64,000 bases of DNA from Lucifuga dentata (Eukaryota; Chordata; Actinopteri; Ophidiiformes; Bythitidae). The notes below the pieces were generated by a model that was not told where the DNA came from, did not search any database, and saw only the letters and a program-made list of their open reading frames with translations. Positions 21,868-33,033 of this stretch are shown in pieces. A program made the position numbers and the translations under genes. The stretch's first letter is position 1; each line of letters starts with the position of its first letter. The stretch covers positions 165,775 to 229,774 of the forward strand of contig VXCM01001252.1 in assembly GCA_014773175.1 (NCBI GenBank), read 5' to 3'.

Positions 21868-23281
21868 GACTCCTGCTGTACTTTGCTCTTTCAGCTCTGC
21901 TGCATTACAGTATTTGTGAGCTGTTTTTATGAAACGTGCAGGTAAGACACTGCTTAATGCTGAAAAGCTGCTGCAATACTGAGAATTAGATTTACTGTCT
22001 GGGTAACAATATGTGATCCAAATGTAAAGAAAAAGGCCTGGACACTTGGCCTTTAATACAACTAAATCAAAGTTATTAATGTTTTCTGACATTTTTAAAG
22101 TGTTTACATCAGTAACATCTGTAAAAACTAAGCAGGAAAATGGACCAAACATGCAAAATGCTGATTTGTCATCATAAAGACAAACTAAAATTTGCCAAAG
22201 AAATGAAAGATTGGGGAATTTAAGTAGCAAATCTTCTTCTACCCTGCAGCTGAGAGTAAGGCTTATTTAGGGATGTGAATACAGTTTTTGCCATGTCTCA
22301 TTATTACAGATGTAATAATTTCTTTTTGTGATATTGACACATTTGTTATAAATTATACCAATTCCTTCATTCTGCTCAAAGAAACAATCAACTCAGATCA
22401 ATTTTCTTCAACAGTAATTTATATGAAATATTGAGTCACGATTATGAAATTTAATCTAATTGCTCCTGCTAGGAGAGCCCAAACACAGCTGATTTTCTAA
22501 CTACAGGTTCCTTTGCTGAGTCAGTTTTGTCTGGATTATCAATAGATAATTGGCTAAAATACTGAAATAATGTGGCCTCTTTTGTGTGAGCCTAGGCTGT
22601 GACACTGTCACTACACAACTATGACTACTGCTGAGAGTGTATGTGGGATCCACATTGTTTGGTTCTAATGTCATTAAACACATTTTAAAAAGTTGTGACA
22701 TTGTCTCCTTTATAGTTTACTCAGTATAAAGATATTTAATCTTTAGATATCTGTTTATGAGCTGTTTTCCACTGCGTGAGGCAGTACAATTTTCACCTGT
22801 TCGGCCTGTTGGATGGGATGAGCTGGTGTTTCTAATTCTTTGAACAGTCATTGTATACAAAACACACTGAACACACACAAAACACACAGTGGAAGTGCTG
22901 ATGTTGCGTTAGTGAACAGGTCCTGTGTGGGGATGCAGTGGGAGGAAAACCCAGCAAAACCAGTTTACGCTGCTTTCTATTTGTATTTGTATTTGTATTC
23001 TGTTTGTATTTCTATTTCATGCTATGCAACAGATCTGTGGGCTGGCATACTGTAGATGTTAAGACTTTATTCAGGTTACACTTAATTTTTACAGTAACTA
23101 GCATTAAACTGAGAGCTAATAAAAATCATATAAAGTCAAAAGAAATAAGCCACTGGTTTTTATACCAGCTGCTGTGCAATTATAATCTGACCTGTTATGG
23201 AGAATCTGCCATGATTCTAATTTAGTCAGATCTCTGAGTCTGTCACTTGACAGACTAGAATACGTTAGACCAATCTTTTAA

Positions 23282-23753
23282 AGGAACATACCAACCATTT
23301 TGCATGTTTGAGCCTAATATATCACTCTGGTACACTATTAAAATCAACTTGTTGATACTTGAAACGTTCTTGGGATAGGTAATCCATTATCGTGAACCAA
23401 CATGTGTATTCAGGTTTTTTGAAGTTTCATAATTTTAGTGTTTAAGCGTAATAAAAAGAGTGGAGTGAATGTATGTTTCTACCGGGGAATATAGTCCCAA
23501 AAGAAGACCTGCATTTATCAAAAAATTTTAACGTGTGACTTCATAATTTTGCAGATCTATTAGCAGGCAAAACATCAATTTTTCAGGTGGGTGTATCACT
23601 TGAATATTTGATTTTGAAAGATTAAGAGATTTTGCAAAATATCAGGAAAGCTGAAATATGGTTATATCCTTTGGAAAATGATTGTCAGTAACATAACATA
23701 CATGAAAATTGAATATATTAGGCTCAAACATGCAAAATGGGTGGTATGTTCCT
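23282..23753 (+). mobile_element. TTAA MITE family, copy B (best-preserved ends)
   Basis: TTAA lies at 23278-23281 and 23754-23757. The terminal inverted repeat is AGGAACATACCA at the left and TGGTATGTTCCT at the right. The matching subterminal blocks tgcatgtttgagcctaatat and ttaggctcaaacatgcaaaa extend the inversion. At 472 bp with no ORF, it fits a non-autonomous piggyBac-like or Kolobok-like element. Confidence 0.85.
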
Positions 23754-23859
23754 TTAAATACACTTTTGTCAATGGGGATTCATATATCCATTTTTTTCAT
23801 TATTCTCTAACAGAATAATTTACTAATCAATGAAGTTGTAAGGAAACTGCTTTGGAACC

Positions 23860-24530
23860 AAAAACAGTTTCTTAAGGACTATTGGAACCTCTTCTAAGAC
23901 CATTATTCAAACATCAATGACCCCTAAAGCTCTTTTTAAGTACCTTAAAATCCCTATAATACACCTGTAAAAAAAAAACAAAAAAAAAAAAAAACNAAAA
24001 AAAAAAAAAAACCCTCACACACATCTTCTCAAGGACCATGGACCTTTAAGAAACATGGTATCCCACAAAGAACACTGAAACCTCTCATTAAACATAAAGA
24101 CAACAACAAGACCTACACAAAACCACTGGAAACATCCCAGAAAAAAACCCCTTTTAAAATACCCTGGACCCCATTTTAAGTAATACACCCCCTGAAGAGC
24201 TCAGACCTTTCAAATAAAACCTGGAAAAGCTCAAATACACCAAAGACCACTTCAAAGACCCCTCAAACCCCCCTCGAAGAAACCTGGTTCCCTCTAAACA
24301 CACTGAAACCTCTTTAAAGACCACATGAATCCCCCAAAGACCCCTTCCACTCAAAGACCTCGAAAACACAACATAAGAGCCAAACATGCACTCGAGAGAA
24401 CCCCTGGATCTTCTTTATGCTAAAGGACCATAGAGAACATCCTTGAAGACTTCTGTGAGCATCAAACCTTAAGATCCTAACACATTTATGGTTTCCCATC
24501 AGAAATCCCGAAATCCCCATTAAGGACTCT
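23860..24530 (+). repeat. G-depleted, A/C-rich degenerate low-complexity region
   Basis: Repeated motifs such as aaagaccac, ctttaaaga, gaaacctctt and accccttt recur without an exact period, and G is strikingly rare on this strand. It looks like a decayed minisatellite. A poly-A run with N at 23996 lies inside it. Confidence 0.6.
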
Positions 24531-25076
24531 ATTAATCAATGTATACCGGATCTAATCGATCCATTCCAGCCTGAATAACGTATAAAATATTTGGGTTTCC
24601 ATGTGAAAAGTGTCCATCGTTCCTCGGCAACGTCAGACCCATGGAAGCTTCATGAGATCGCCCACAACATGCATAACACTACGGAAAAATAGTCTTGGAT
24701 CCCGAAATAAACATCATTACATGATATATATTACTACGATATCCTCTGCAGGAATTGTATTGTATCTTAATGGTATTCTGGTTAATAAACAGCATACTTA
24801 GCCCCTCTATAATCTAACATGACTGGGAGATGCGAAATCCAAACAATGAGACTAATGATTTTATCGAATTACAAACATATTATGCCACGAAATAAAGGAT
24901 AAAACCACTCATTTATGTTTTGGAAGCCATTCTTTAAGCCATTCTTTAATCATATTTGCAGAATTAATGGTCAGGTGCTGTCACCGGTAGGTAAAGTAAA
25001 AACGCAGAAATCTGCTGATGTTACACTAAATGTGAGCAGTTTGTAAATTAAAAATAAAAAAAAAAAAATAGCTCAC

Positions 25077-25280
25077 CTGAGAGACGTAAAAGAGTCAGAA
25101 GCGTTTGTGATCCGGTGTTGGAGCGGTTTACCGGGCCGGTGAGGTGGTTTTTGTTGTGTTTAATTAAGAGTTAAGGCAGAAGAGTGAGTGAAAATCCGAT
25201 GTCAACGTTCAGAAATCAAATAAAGTCTCGCGCTGCTTCCCCTCAGCAACAAGTGGAAGCTTTCCTCCGCACGCGCCCTG
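25077..25280 (-). promoter_or_regulatory. Possible noncoding first exon of susd6
   Basis: On the minus strand a strong donor (TCTCAG|GTGAGC) sits at 25077, preceded by CpG-richer sequence containing CTCGCG and GCACGCG on the plus strand. An AP-1-type TGACTCA is at 25279-25285. The position, 5.7 kb upstream of the signal-peptide exon and on the same strand, suits a 5'UTR exon. There is no transcript evidence. Confidence 0.35.
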
Positions 25281-25323
25281 ACTCATCCATCAGCTGTGTT
25301 TGACGGCAGCATCGAGCTTTCTT

Positions 25324-25352
25324 ATTGGCTGCTCAAATGCCAAACCCCGCCT
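25324..25352 (-). promoter_or_regulatory. CCAAT box and GC box on minus strand
   Basis: ATTGG at 25324-25328 and CCCCGCCT at 25345-25352 read on the minus strand as CCAAT and AGGCGGGG. They stand in the usual order upstream of the proposed susd6 first exon. Confidence 0.35.
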
Positions 25353-25390
25353 ACCGCCGTAGCACCGTGCCATCCGTCACATTCTGGAAN

Positions 25391-25411
25391 CTCTCTCTCT
25401 CTCTCTCTCTC
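25391..25411 (+). repeat. (CT)n microsatellite next to N
   Basis: CT units begin directly after the N at 25390, so the true length is unknown. Confidence 0.85.
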
Positions 25412-25586
25412 GTCACATACACAAACAATAAAAAAAGAAAAAAAAATCTTCACCTTAAAATGTCTTTTTGATCTCAGATTAATTGCTTCCTGGAAAACAT
25501 CTAACATCAGCACAACAACGCGACAATACTCTTTTCTTTTTTTTTTTTTTTTTTTNTTTTTTTTTTTTTTTTTTCCATATTTTTAA

Positions 25587-26071
25587 AGGACCACATTGGT
25601 GCTTTTGCACATTTGAGTCCAATAAATACTAACAGCATACACGTTACTGACAACCACAACTTAAATCCTTAGTTTAGTTTTCCTGATATTTTCCCAAATC
25701 ACCTTAAAATTCCATGTTTCACCTGCTAACATATCTGAATGTAGAAGGGACAGTCATTTTTAATTTCTCAGTAAAAGCCATCTTCTCCTCGGACTATTTT
25801 CCCTGGAGGAGACATGCATGTCTTCCATGCAGCTCTGTGTTGGAATGGTTAAACAAAGTTACTTTAATAGTGTTTCAAGTCCCTACAAGTGATTAGCATA
25901 CTCAACCAAACCAATCAACCAATCAACTGAAGCCAAAGGTTTCAGTCTGGAAGGTAGGAAAACAATTCTAAAAATTTACTGCTCCAGTGGTATACTTTGG
26001 AAAATGATTTGGCAGCAACGTAATATACATGTATGTGGGTTGTAAAAATGCAGAACAACTGGTATTGTCCC
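25587..26071 (+). mobile_element. TTAA MITE family, copy C
   Basis: TTAA lies at 25583-25586 and 26072-26075. The left end is AGGACCACATTGGTGCTTTT and the right end carries the GCAGAACAACTGGTATTGTC block. The interior shares tctcagtaaaagccatcttc and gttaaacaaagttacttt with the other copies. Confidence 0.8.
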
Positions 26072-26824
26072 TTAAAAGTTACAAAAATACTTTGTATTCT
26101 AGTTACCTATATTTTTACTTAGTAGTACTTTTAAGAAACATATATGCTAATTTATTTATTATTTTTTTATTATTATATGCTAATTTATTTATTAGTTTCT
26201 ATGTTGTTACGACCACACATGGTGTCCCAGTTTTTAAAGTTTGACAAGCACAAACTATGGAAAGCTTCAGGATTATTCCAGACTTTTCAGGGTTGAGGTC
26301 ACCTACCTTACCATGCAGACATGCACATATAAATTCAAAGTTTAATGTTAAAATTCAGCCTTTACGCTACAGTAGTCCCTGAAGAAGTGAAGAACCAGAA
26401 ACGTGTCCAGAGTTTGTTTTGTTTCTTCATTTTTCTAACATTGTTCGGTCCACAAACACAGCTGACTTGTAGGTTATAATGGCCATCGTCGTTTGGTGGG
26501 GCCCTCTCTTCAGTCTGCACAGGCTAACTGTTTATAGTCAAGTGTTGTAAAAGTGTTGCTGGAGCGTTGCAGTCTGCAGTTCGCAACTTGATGGAAGTGC
26601 TAAAAATATGACTTTGCTGACTGGTGCTGTAATGACTTCCTCCTCCTGCTTTGATGATAAACGTTCACAGCGGCGGTTCAGATGACGCACACCTAGCAGC
26701 ATCAGGGCGACTGTGAGTTTGTTAGGTAACAGCGTGAATGATAACTTCCCATTAAAGCCACAAGGTGACATCTAAGATTATAAAGACAAATTCATCAAAA
26801 GAAAAACATTTTGTTTGCCCTTAA

Positions 26825-27310
26825 AGGACCACACCAGTGATTTTGCACATTTGAGCCCAATAAATACTACCTATGTACACATTACGTTACTGACAACCAT
26901 TTTCCAAAACTTAAACCCACATTTTAATTTTCCTGTTTATTTGCTAAATCCCCTAATCTTTCAAAAATAACATGTTCAGGTGATACTGATAGAGTTCAGG
27001 TGAATTCAATGTTTTGCCTGCTAACATATATATCCAAATGCAAAAAGCTTGGTTGAGTTTTTAAAAAGCTATCTTCTCCTGGGACTATATTGTCTGGCGG
27101 AGACATACATATGCTTCTGCAGCTCCTTGTTGGACAAGTTAAATTAAGTAACTTCGACAAAAAAATAGGAACGACATTTGGTTCACTGTGATGGATTAAC
27201 TATTTCTTCCATACTCCAGCAGCACGGTTTGGATAATGATTGGCAGTAACGTAACATGTATGCGGTTTGTGTTTATTGGCTCAAACATGCAAAATCAATA
27301 GTATGCACCT
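26825..27310 (+). mobile_element. TTAA MITE family, copy D (full length)
   Basis: TTAA lies at 26821-26824 and 27311-27314. Both ends are well kept: left AGGACCACACCAGTGATTTT, right AATCAATAGTATGCACCT. The inverted homology extends roughly 80-90 bp, including acgttactgacaaccatttt against ggataatgattggcagtaac. Good reference copy for the family. Confidence 0.85.
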
Positions 27311-28128
27311 TTAAAGTTACCAGTACTTGTAATGTTTAGCGTTTTAGCATAGTCCGCTGGTTCTCAATCCTGGTCTTTGAGTACGACAGCACCACATATG
27401 TTCCATCTCTCCCTGCTCTACCCAAAACTGATCGACTACATCAGGTCTGTTCACTTGATCAAAAATTGGTGTCTCCCAGATTTTGATTGGCTAATATTTC
27501 CCATCTAAATAAAATGATAACGCAGTGTTATGGCACTTGAGAACTTGGATTGAGATCCACCAGCACGGTCACATGCTAATATTAGCATGATAATGTGTGT
27601 CCAGTGTTATATTTGTTGTTATATTCTGTTTTTTTGACCCTCTAAACACCAGCATCTAGGCCCTGTTGATGGTCTAGGGAGATATCTTCAGGGCCCTGCG
27701 TTAAATAAACTTGCTCTTTTTACCACTAATCTAGTTTTTTTTTTTTCCCATATTGAAATCAATAAGTGAGAACACAGTTTGCATGGGTGATAATGAGAGA
27801 ATCAGCCTCCTCCGTTGCTCACACACAGAAGAACAGAGTGCTGGCTGCTTTCTTCAGAGAGCAGCATACGGCACAGCTAAATTAATCAGTATGTGATGAC
27901 AGAAGATTTCTTAAAATAGCCCAGTCTGTTTGTCATTGCCTGAATTTATCTGTAAGAAGGCTTTTGTAAATAGTGTTAACTATATTCAGAAATGGAATTT
28001 GGTTTCCATAAACACACCAGATCTGATCCTGTGGAGTTTGAATCCCTGAAGCTTTTGTGAGTGTGAACAGGTGTGTGACTGTACAGGGTTCTAAATGGGA
28101 TGTTATCTTTAATGCATTTTGATGGGTG

Positions 28129-28620
28129 TTATGTCCTGTCTAGGGGTTGGCTAAAGCACCACATGAGGGGTGAGATTCTCATCTTCATTTGCCAAAAAAC
28201 TAGGTCACAGGGGACTGATGATGCAGTGAAAATGTTAATTTATTTACAAAAACAGTAAGTTAGCATAACTTCTTAATTTCTGGGAGAACTTAAAGCTTCA
28301 AAGTGGACAAGGGGCCAAACTAACAAACAAAACAGGACTAACCAAGGATTCAGTCTAACCTACAGTACAACATAACCTCCCACGCCAAGCAAAAACAGAG
28401 AAGAAAACAGCACGAACACAAAAGCCATCTACTCTCTACTCTTTACCAAAGGCAACTTCTTTCACAGACTTAACCTCAGCAGGTTCAGTAACAATTAAAG
28501 TATCCTGTGTTGGCAGGTGAAGAGAAGAGTCTGTCGCCAGCCTGGTTTTCTTTCAAAAGCTTGTCAGCTTCTTCTGGACCAATCCATCACCTCATTCCAC
28601 CAGCTGACGTCAGTCAATCT
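28129..28620 (-). mobile_element. Possible solo LTR, minus orientation
   Basis: On the minus strand the sequence contains TTTTGTAAATAAATTAACAT, then ends CAGGACATAACA. A poly(A) signal followed by a CA terminus is the usual architecture of an LTR. The other boundary and a target duplication were not resolved, so this is a weak call. Confidence 0.3.
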
Positions 28621-28621
28621 T

Positions 28622-28650
28622 GCACACACACACACACACACACACACACA
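28622..28650 (+). repeat. (CA)n microsatellite
   Basis: About 14 CA units. Confidence 0.93.
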
Positions 28651-29746
28651 GCTGAGCCACATCAGCTGCTTGTCAGTCAGGGAGGAGGGATACACAACAC
28701 AATACACAAAACACAGACAACAATAACATAGGTTTTAAGATGACTAAAATGATAGGAAAGAAGAAAATACATATCTCATAATATCTGTTAAATTTGAGGG
28801 CTTTCATGTTCAGATGGATTTTGTTCTCCTTAAAACTGGGGTCCTGAAAGCTTGACATTTTGCAGATACAATAATATATATATTTTTTTTAACACAAAAG
28901 CAGCTATATTTTTTAATCTATAAATGTTGAATTTCAGCGTTAATCTGTGAAATAATTTGCAACAGCTGTCTTTTAAATGTGTAAAAGTCAAAATGTAAAA
29001 TATTTCTACCTAAATTATAGTGAAGTAGAAAATCTCCCATAATGGAAATACGCAAGTAGATACTTTAAAAATGTATTTAAGTATTGAAACATTAAAACTG
29101 CATTTAAGTACTGTATTTGAATAAATTTACTTAGTTACTGAATGTATCTGAAAGCCTCTCTGGTCTTACTTGATACTCAATTTTCCCACATTTTGAGTAA
29201 AGAGTTGCCACATGAGCAGAGCTGCTGACAAACTCGGTTGCGTTAAGTCAATGTGAATGATTAAATATTACATCCACTAGGGGGCAGTGTGTAGCAAAAC
29301 ACACATCATTCCCCGGTCGGCGCTGAAACATCTTAAAAACTGCGTCCAATTTTGCTCAACAACACAGTTGGTAACAACGGAGAAGATCAACATTTTACCT
29401 GTTCTGAAGGCTAAATAAACTGAAAAGACAACACAGATTTTACAAGTCATTAAACAAATCTCGCCGTGGTCGATGCGCTTATCGTCAAATCTTTCACGAT
29501 TTTTCTCATCATCGCTAATGCAGCTGCAACACTGACATGACAAAAATGACATAGCATTTTTTTTTATGTATTGCATCTTGCATAAACCAAGCATTAATTC
29601 TGGAGTACGTGCACAACCAATACTTCAAACAAAGTCAGGAGCAATCATTATTTTATGCTGTCGTATGCTTAGCTAACGCCAAAATTTACCGATCAGCCAC
29701 AACAGTAAAACCACCTGCCTAATATTGTGTAGCTCCCCCTAGTGAA

Positions 29747-29887
29747 GCCAAAACAGCTCTGACCCGTCGAGGCATGGACTCCACAGACTGCTGAAGGTGT
29801 CCTGTGGTATCTGGCANGCCAAAACAGCTCTGACCCGTCGAGGCATGGACTCCACAGACTGCTGAAGGTGTCCTGTGGTATCTGGCA
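29747..29887 (+). repeat. Direct duplication around single N (29817)
   Basis: 70 bp (29747-29816) is repeated exactly at 29818-29887. It lies inside the Tc1-like element, where related elements have only one copy. Probable assembly overlap. Confidence 0.88.
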
Positions 29888-30593
29888 CCAAGACATTAGC
29901 AGTAGATCCTTTAAGTCCTGGAAGTTGTGAGGTGGCGCCTCCATGGATCAGACTTGTTTTTCCAGCACATCCCACAGATGCTCGATTGGATTGAGATCTG
30001 GGGAATCTGGAGGCCAAGTCAACACCTTGAACTCTTTGTCATGTTCCTCAAACCATTCCTGAATATATTTTGCAGTGTGGCAGGGCGCGTTATCCTGCTG
30101 AAAGAGGCCGCTGCCATCAGGGAATACATTGCCATGAAGGGCTGTACTGGTCTGCAGCAACGTTTAGGTAGGTGCTACGTGTTAAAGTAACATCCACATG
30201 AATGCAGGACCCAAGCTTTCCCAGCAGAACGTCGCCCAGATCATCACACTGCCTCCTTCTTCCCATAGTGCATCCTGGTGCATCTCTTCCCCAGGGAAAT
30301 GACGCACACACACCTGGCTGTCCACATGATGTCAAAGAAAACCTGACTCATCAGACCAGGCCACCTTCTTCCATCACTCCATGGTCCAGTTCTGACGCTC
30401 AAGTGCCCATTTAGGTGCTTTGGTTGGTGGACAGGGGTCAGCATGGTGCTCTGAGCGGTCTGCAGCTACAAAGCCCCTAACGCAGCATGCTGCCATGCTG
30501 TGTGTTCTGACACCTTCTATCATAGCAGCATTCATTTTTTCTGCTGTTTGTGCTACAGTAGCTCTTCCGTGGGATAGGACCAGATGGGCTAGC

Positions 30594-30728
30594 CTTCGCT
30601 CCCCACATGCAGAGGGTACTGGGCGCCCATGATCCTGTCACCAGTTCACCGGTTGTCCTTNCTTCGCTCCCCACATGCAGAGGGTACTGGGCGCCCATGA
30701 TCCTGTCACCAGTTCACCGGTTGTCCTT
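30594..30728 (+). repeat. Direct duplication around single N (30661)
   Basis: 67 bp (30594-30660) is repeated at 30662-30728, again inside the Tc1-like element. Probable assembly overlap. Confidence 0.88.
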
Positions 30729-31174
30729 CCTTGGACCACTTTTGGTAGGTACTGATCACTGCGTACCGGGAACACCCCACAAGACCTGCCGTTTTGGAGA
30801 CGCTCTGACCCAATCGAAACATTTGGAATGAAATAGTGAAATGAAAGTCGATTGATTTCTAGCCAGCACAAGTTGGCCCTTGTCACAGTCTTTCAGATCC
30901 TTATGCCGCCCATTTTCCCTGCTTCCAACACATCAACTTCAAGAAGTGACTGCTGACTTGCTGCCTAATATATCCCACCTCTTGACATGTGTCATTGATG
31001 TTATTCACTTCACCTGTCAGTGGTTTTAATGTGGCTGATCGGTATATATTCAGACATTCATTTACACTGACCTTGACCAGAATGGATGAACATCCTTCTT
31101 TCCCCATTAACCCTTTCATTCCTCTTTTGCTCTTTATTCTGCTTACCTGCTTCTACCACTCTGCTATCTCTATT

Positions 31175-31198
31175 ACTTCTGCTCCCTCCCTTTCTCTC

Positions 31199-31229
<31 letters not shown>

Positions 31230-31259
31230 GCAGTNACTTCTGCTCCCTCCCTTTCTCTC

Positions 31260-31290
<31 letters not shown>

Positions 31291-31295
31291 GCAGT
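31175..31295 (+). repeat. Direct duplication around single N (31235), with (CT)n
   Basis: About 60 bp beginning acttctgctccctccctttc and including a (CT)n tract is repeated on each side of the N. Probable assembly overlap. Confidence 0.85.
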
Positions 31296-31974
31296 TGTTT
31301 ACCCCCCAAATATTGTGCCATTCCTCTTTTTTCCCTTGTTTATTCACTTTATTTCCCTTGCAATTGTGTTCTCTGTAAATCCTGCAGTGCCTCGATCATT
31401 TTTATCCCGCACACTTTCTTCATATTTGCAAAACAACTGCTATTTGTTTATGTTAATGTATTTTAATTGACACATTTTGTGAGTGCAGTAGCCCAATGCC
31501 ATGAAATTCCATGGAATTCGTTGAAAACAAAAGAGAAGTGAAGGTGTCTCAGGAATACAAACTGAGATGTTTGTGCCACACAATAATCATAACTCAGTCG
31601 AAACATTTGGATTGAAATAGTGAAATGAAAGTCAATTGATTTTGAGAATGTATGTCTAAAATTGATGATGAACTCAGTGCAGAAATGTGTCACTTCGACT
31701 AGCAGTGAGAAGTCGTTCTAAAACTCAAAAGTGAACAGCTTTATCCTTCTACAAAGTTCTACAAAGCTCAGCCTGAGTTTGGTCAACACAAACAACAGTA
31801 CACAAACACACACACATGCAATATCCACAGTGATTTACTACATGCCAGTTATGCCTGCTGTTCAAATTTGATGCACTTTATAATTATCCTCTTGGGTAAA
31901 CATGCCTATAGTGTATACTGTAGTGTGCACGTACACATGCACACATTCTCCTGTGTACATCAGCCTCTACTCTA

Positions 31975-31976
<2 letters not shown>

Positions 31977-32027
<51 letters not shown>

Positions 32028-32030
32028 GTG
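31977..32030 (+). repeat. (TG)n microsatellite
   Basis: About 27 TG units with one TTTG interruption. Confidence 0.95.
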
Positions 32031-33033
32031 AACAGTCGAGGGTAATTTACGCGACTATGGAAGATAAATGGATGGAGAGGGAAATCTTTGTCATTCCCAT
32101 TAAGGAAACCAAACAGTCCTGGCTTGCCGTAAAGAGACAATGATTTGATGATGCACACACATTCAGAAACAGGATCGCTTCCATCATTGTCATCAAATGC
32201 ACTCAATAACCTTGAACATAACTGATGAATCATTTATGTTGACTTACAAATGGATTTGGATACAAAAAAAGTGTATCTTTAAGGGGTTTGTTGAATGTGT
32301 CACAATGGTTTCATTCTAAAATGTTGATTTGCTATCAATATAAATCACCACTATTTTCTGTTTTTGTTACCTTCTTGTTGATAGTGCAATATAGCAGGAG
32401 TTCCTGTTGAACTTTTTCAAAGTGACAAAGCTTAAGGTTGACACATCTAGAAGTGCATCCAGTAAAAAAAACTAATAGGTCCTGAACTGCCCTGAAAGCT
32501 TGTTTTTGATTGGTCCTACACTCTTGTAATATATATGAATTTGTTAGACACACACTCCAAGTAAGACTAGTGAGCCAGTGTTTCGCCAAAATCTGTGTTT
32601 AACAGTTTGTGGTGTTACCAGCTCAGGCCTGACACAGACAACCAATCAGAACAGAGGCTTTTCACTCAGGCCGTTTTCACTCACTGTGCACAGTGGTGCT
32701 ATAGCACAGATTTCAAAGATTTGCAAAGGTTTCAAAATAAATACATGGAAATCCGTATACTATGTAATATTAATGAACTTCTGAGCTTGATCTTAATTTT
32801 GCAGCCTTAGTGGGTGTGTCCCCTAACTTGGTCACTTTGTAACTCTGATCACCTGACACATAAAAATGGTTAAAAACATCCAAATCTACAGGTGAACTGA
32901 CTGATGAAAGCTAAGCGTGTCCAAGCTTTCAGTGACGATAACAACATAAAAAGGACACTGAAATCACGACTCGATAACACTTATTAATCATGTCAAGTAA
33001 CTATCTGTCCTTCCACGCCTGCTCCTTTCTCAC

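Larger units (their letters stand above)
29689..31042 (-). mobile_element. Tc1-like transposon, inactivated
   Basis: The termini are inverted: CCGATCAGCCACA at the left and TGTGGCTGATCGG at the right, with TA at 29687-29688 and 31043-31044. The minus strand carries transposase pieces. The best is LFQQDNAPCHTAKYIQEWFE, then FKVLTWPPDSPDLNPIEHLW. These are the second Asp and the DLNPIE..W motif of the Tc1 DDE catalytic domain. Frames are broken by stops, small deletions, an extra segment at about 30814-30858 and two uncollapsed assembly overlaps at 29817 and 30661. It lies between the susd6 and slc8a2 loci and is presumably dead. Confidence 0.92.
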
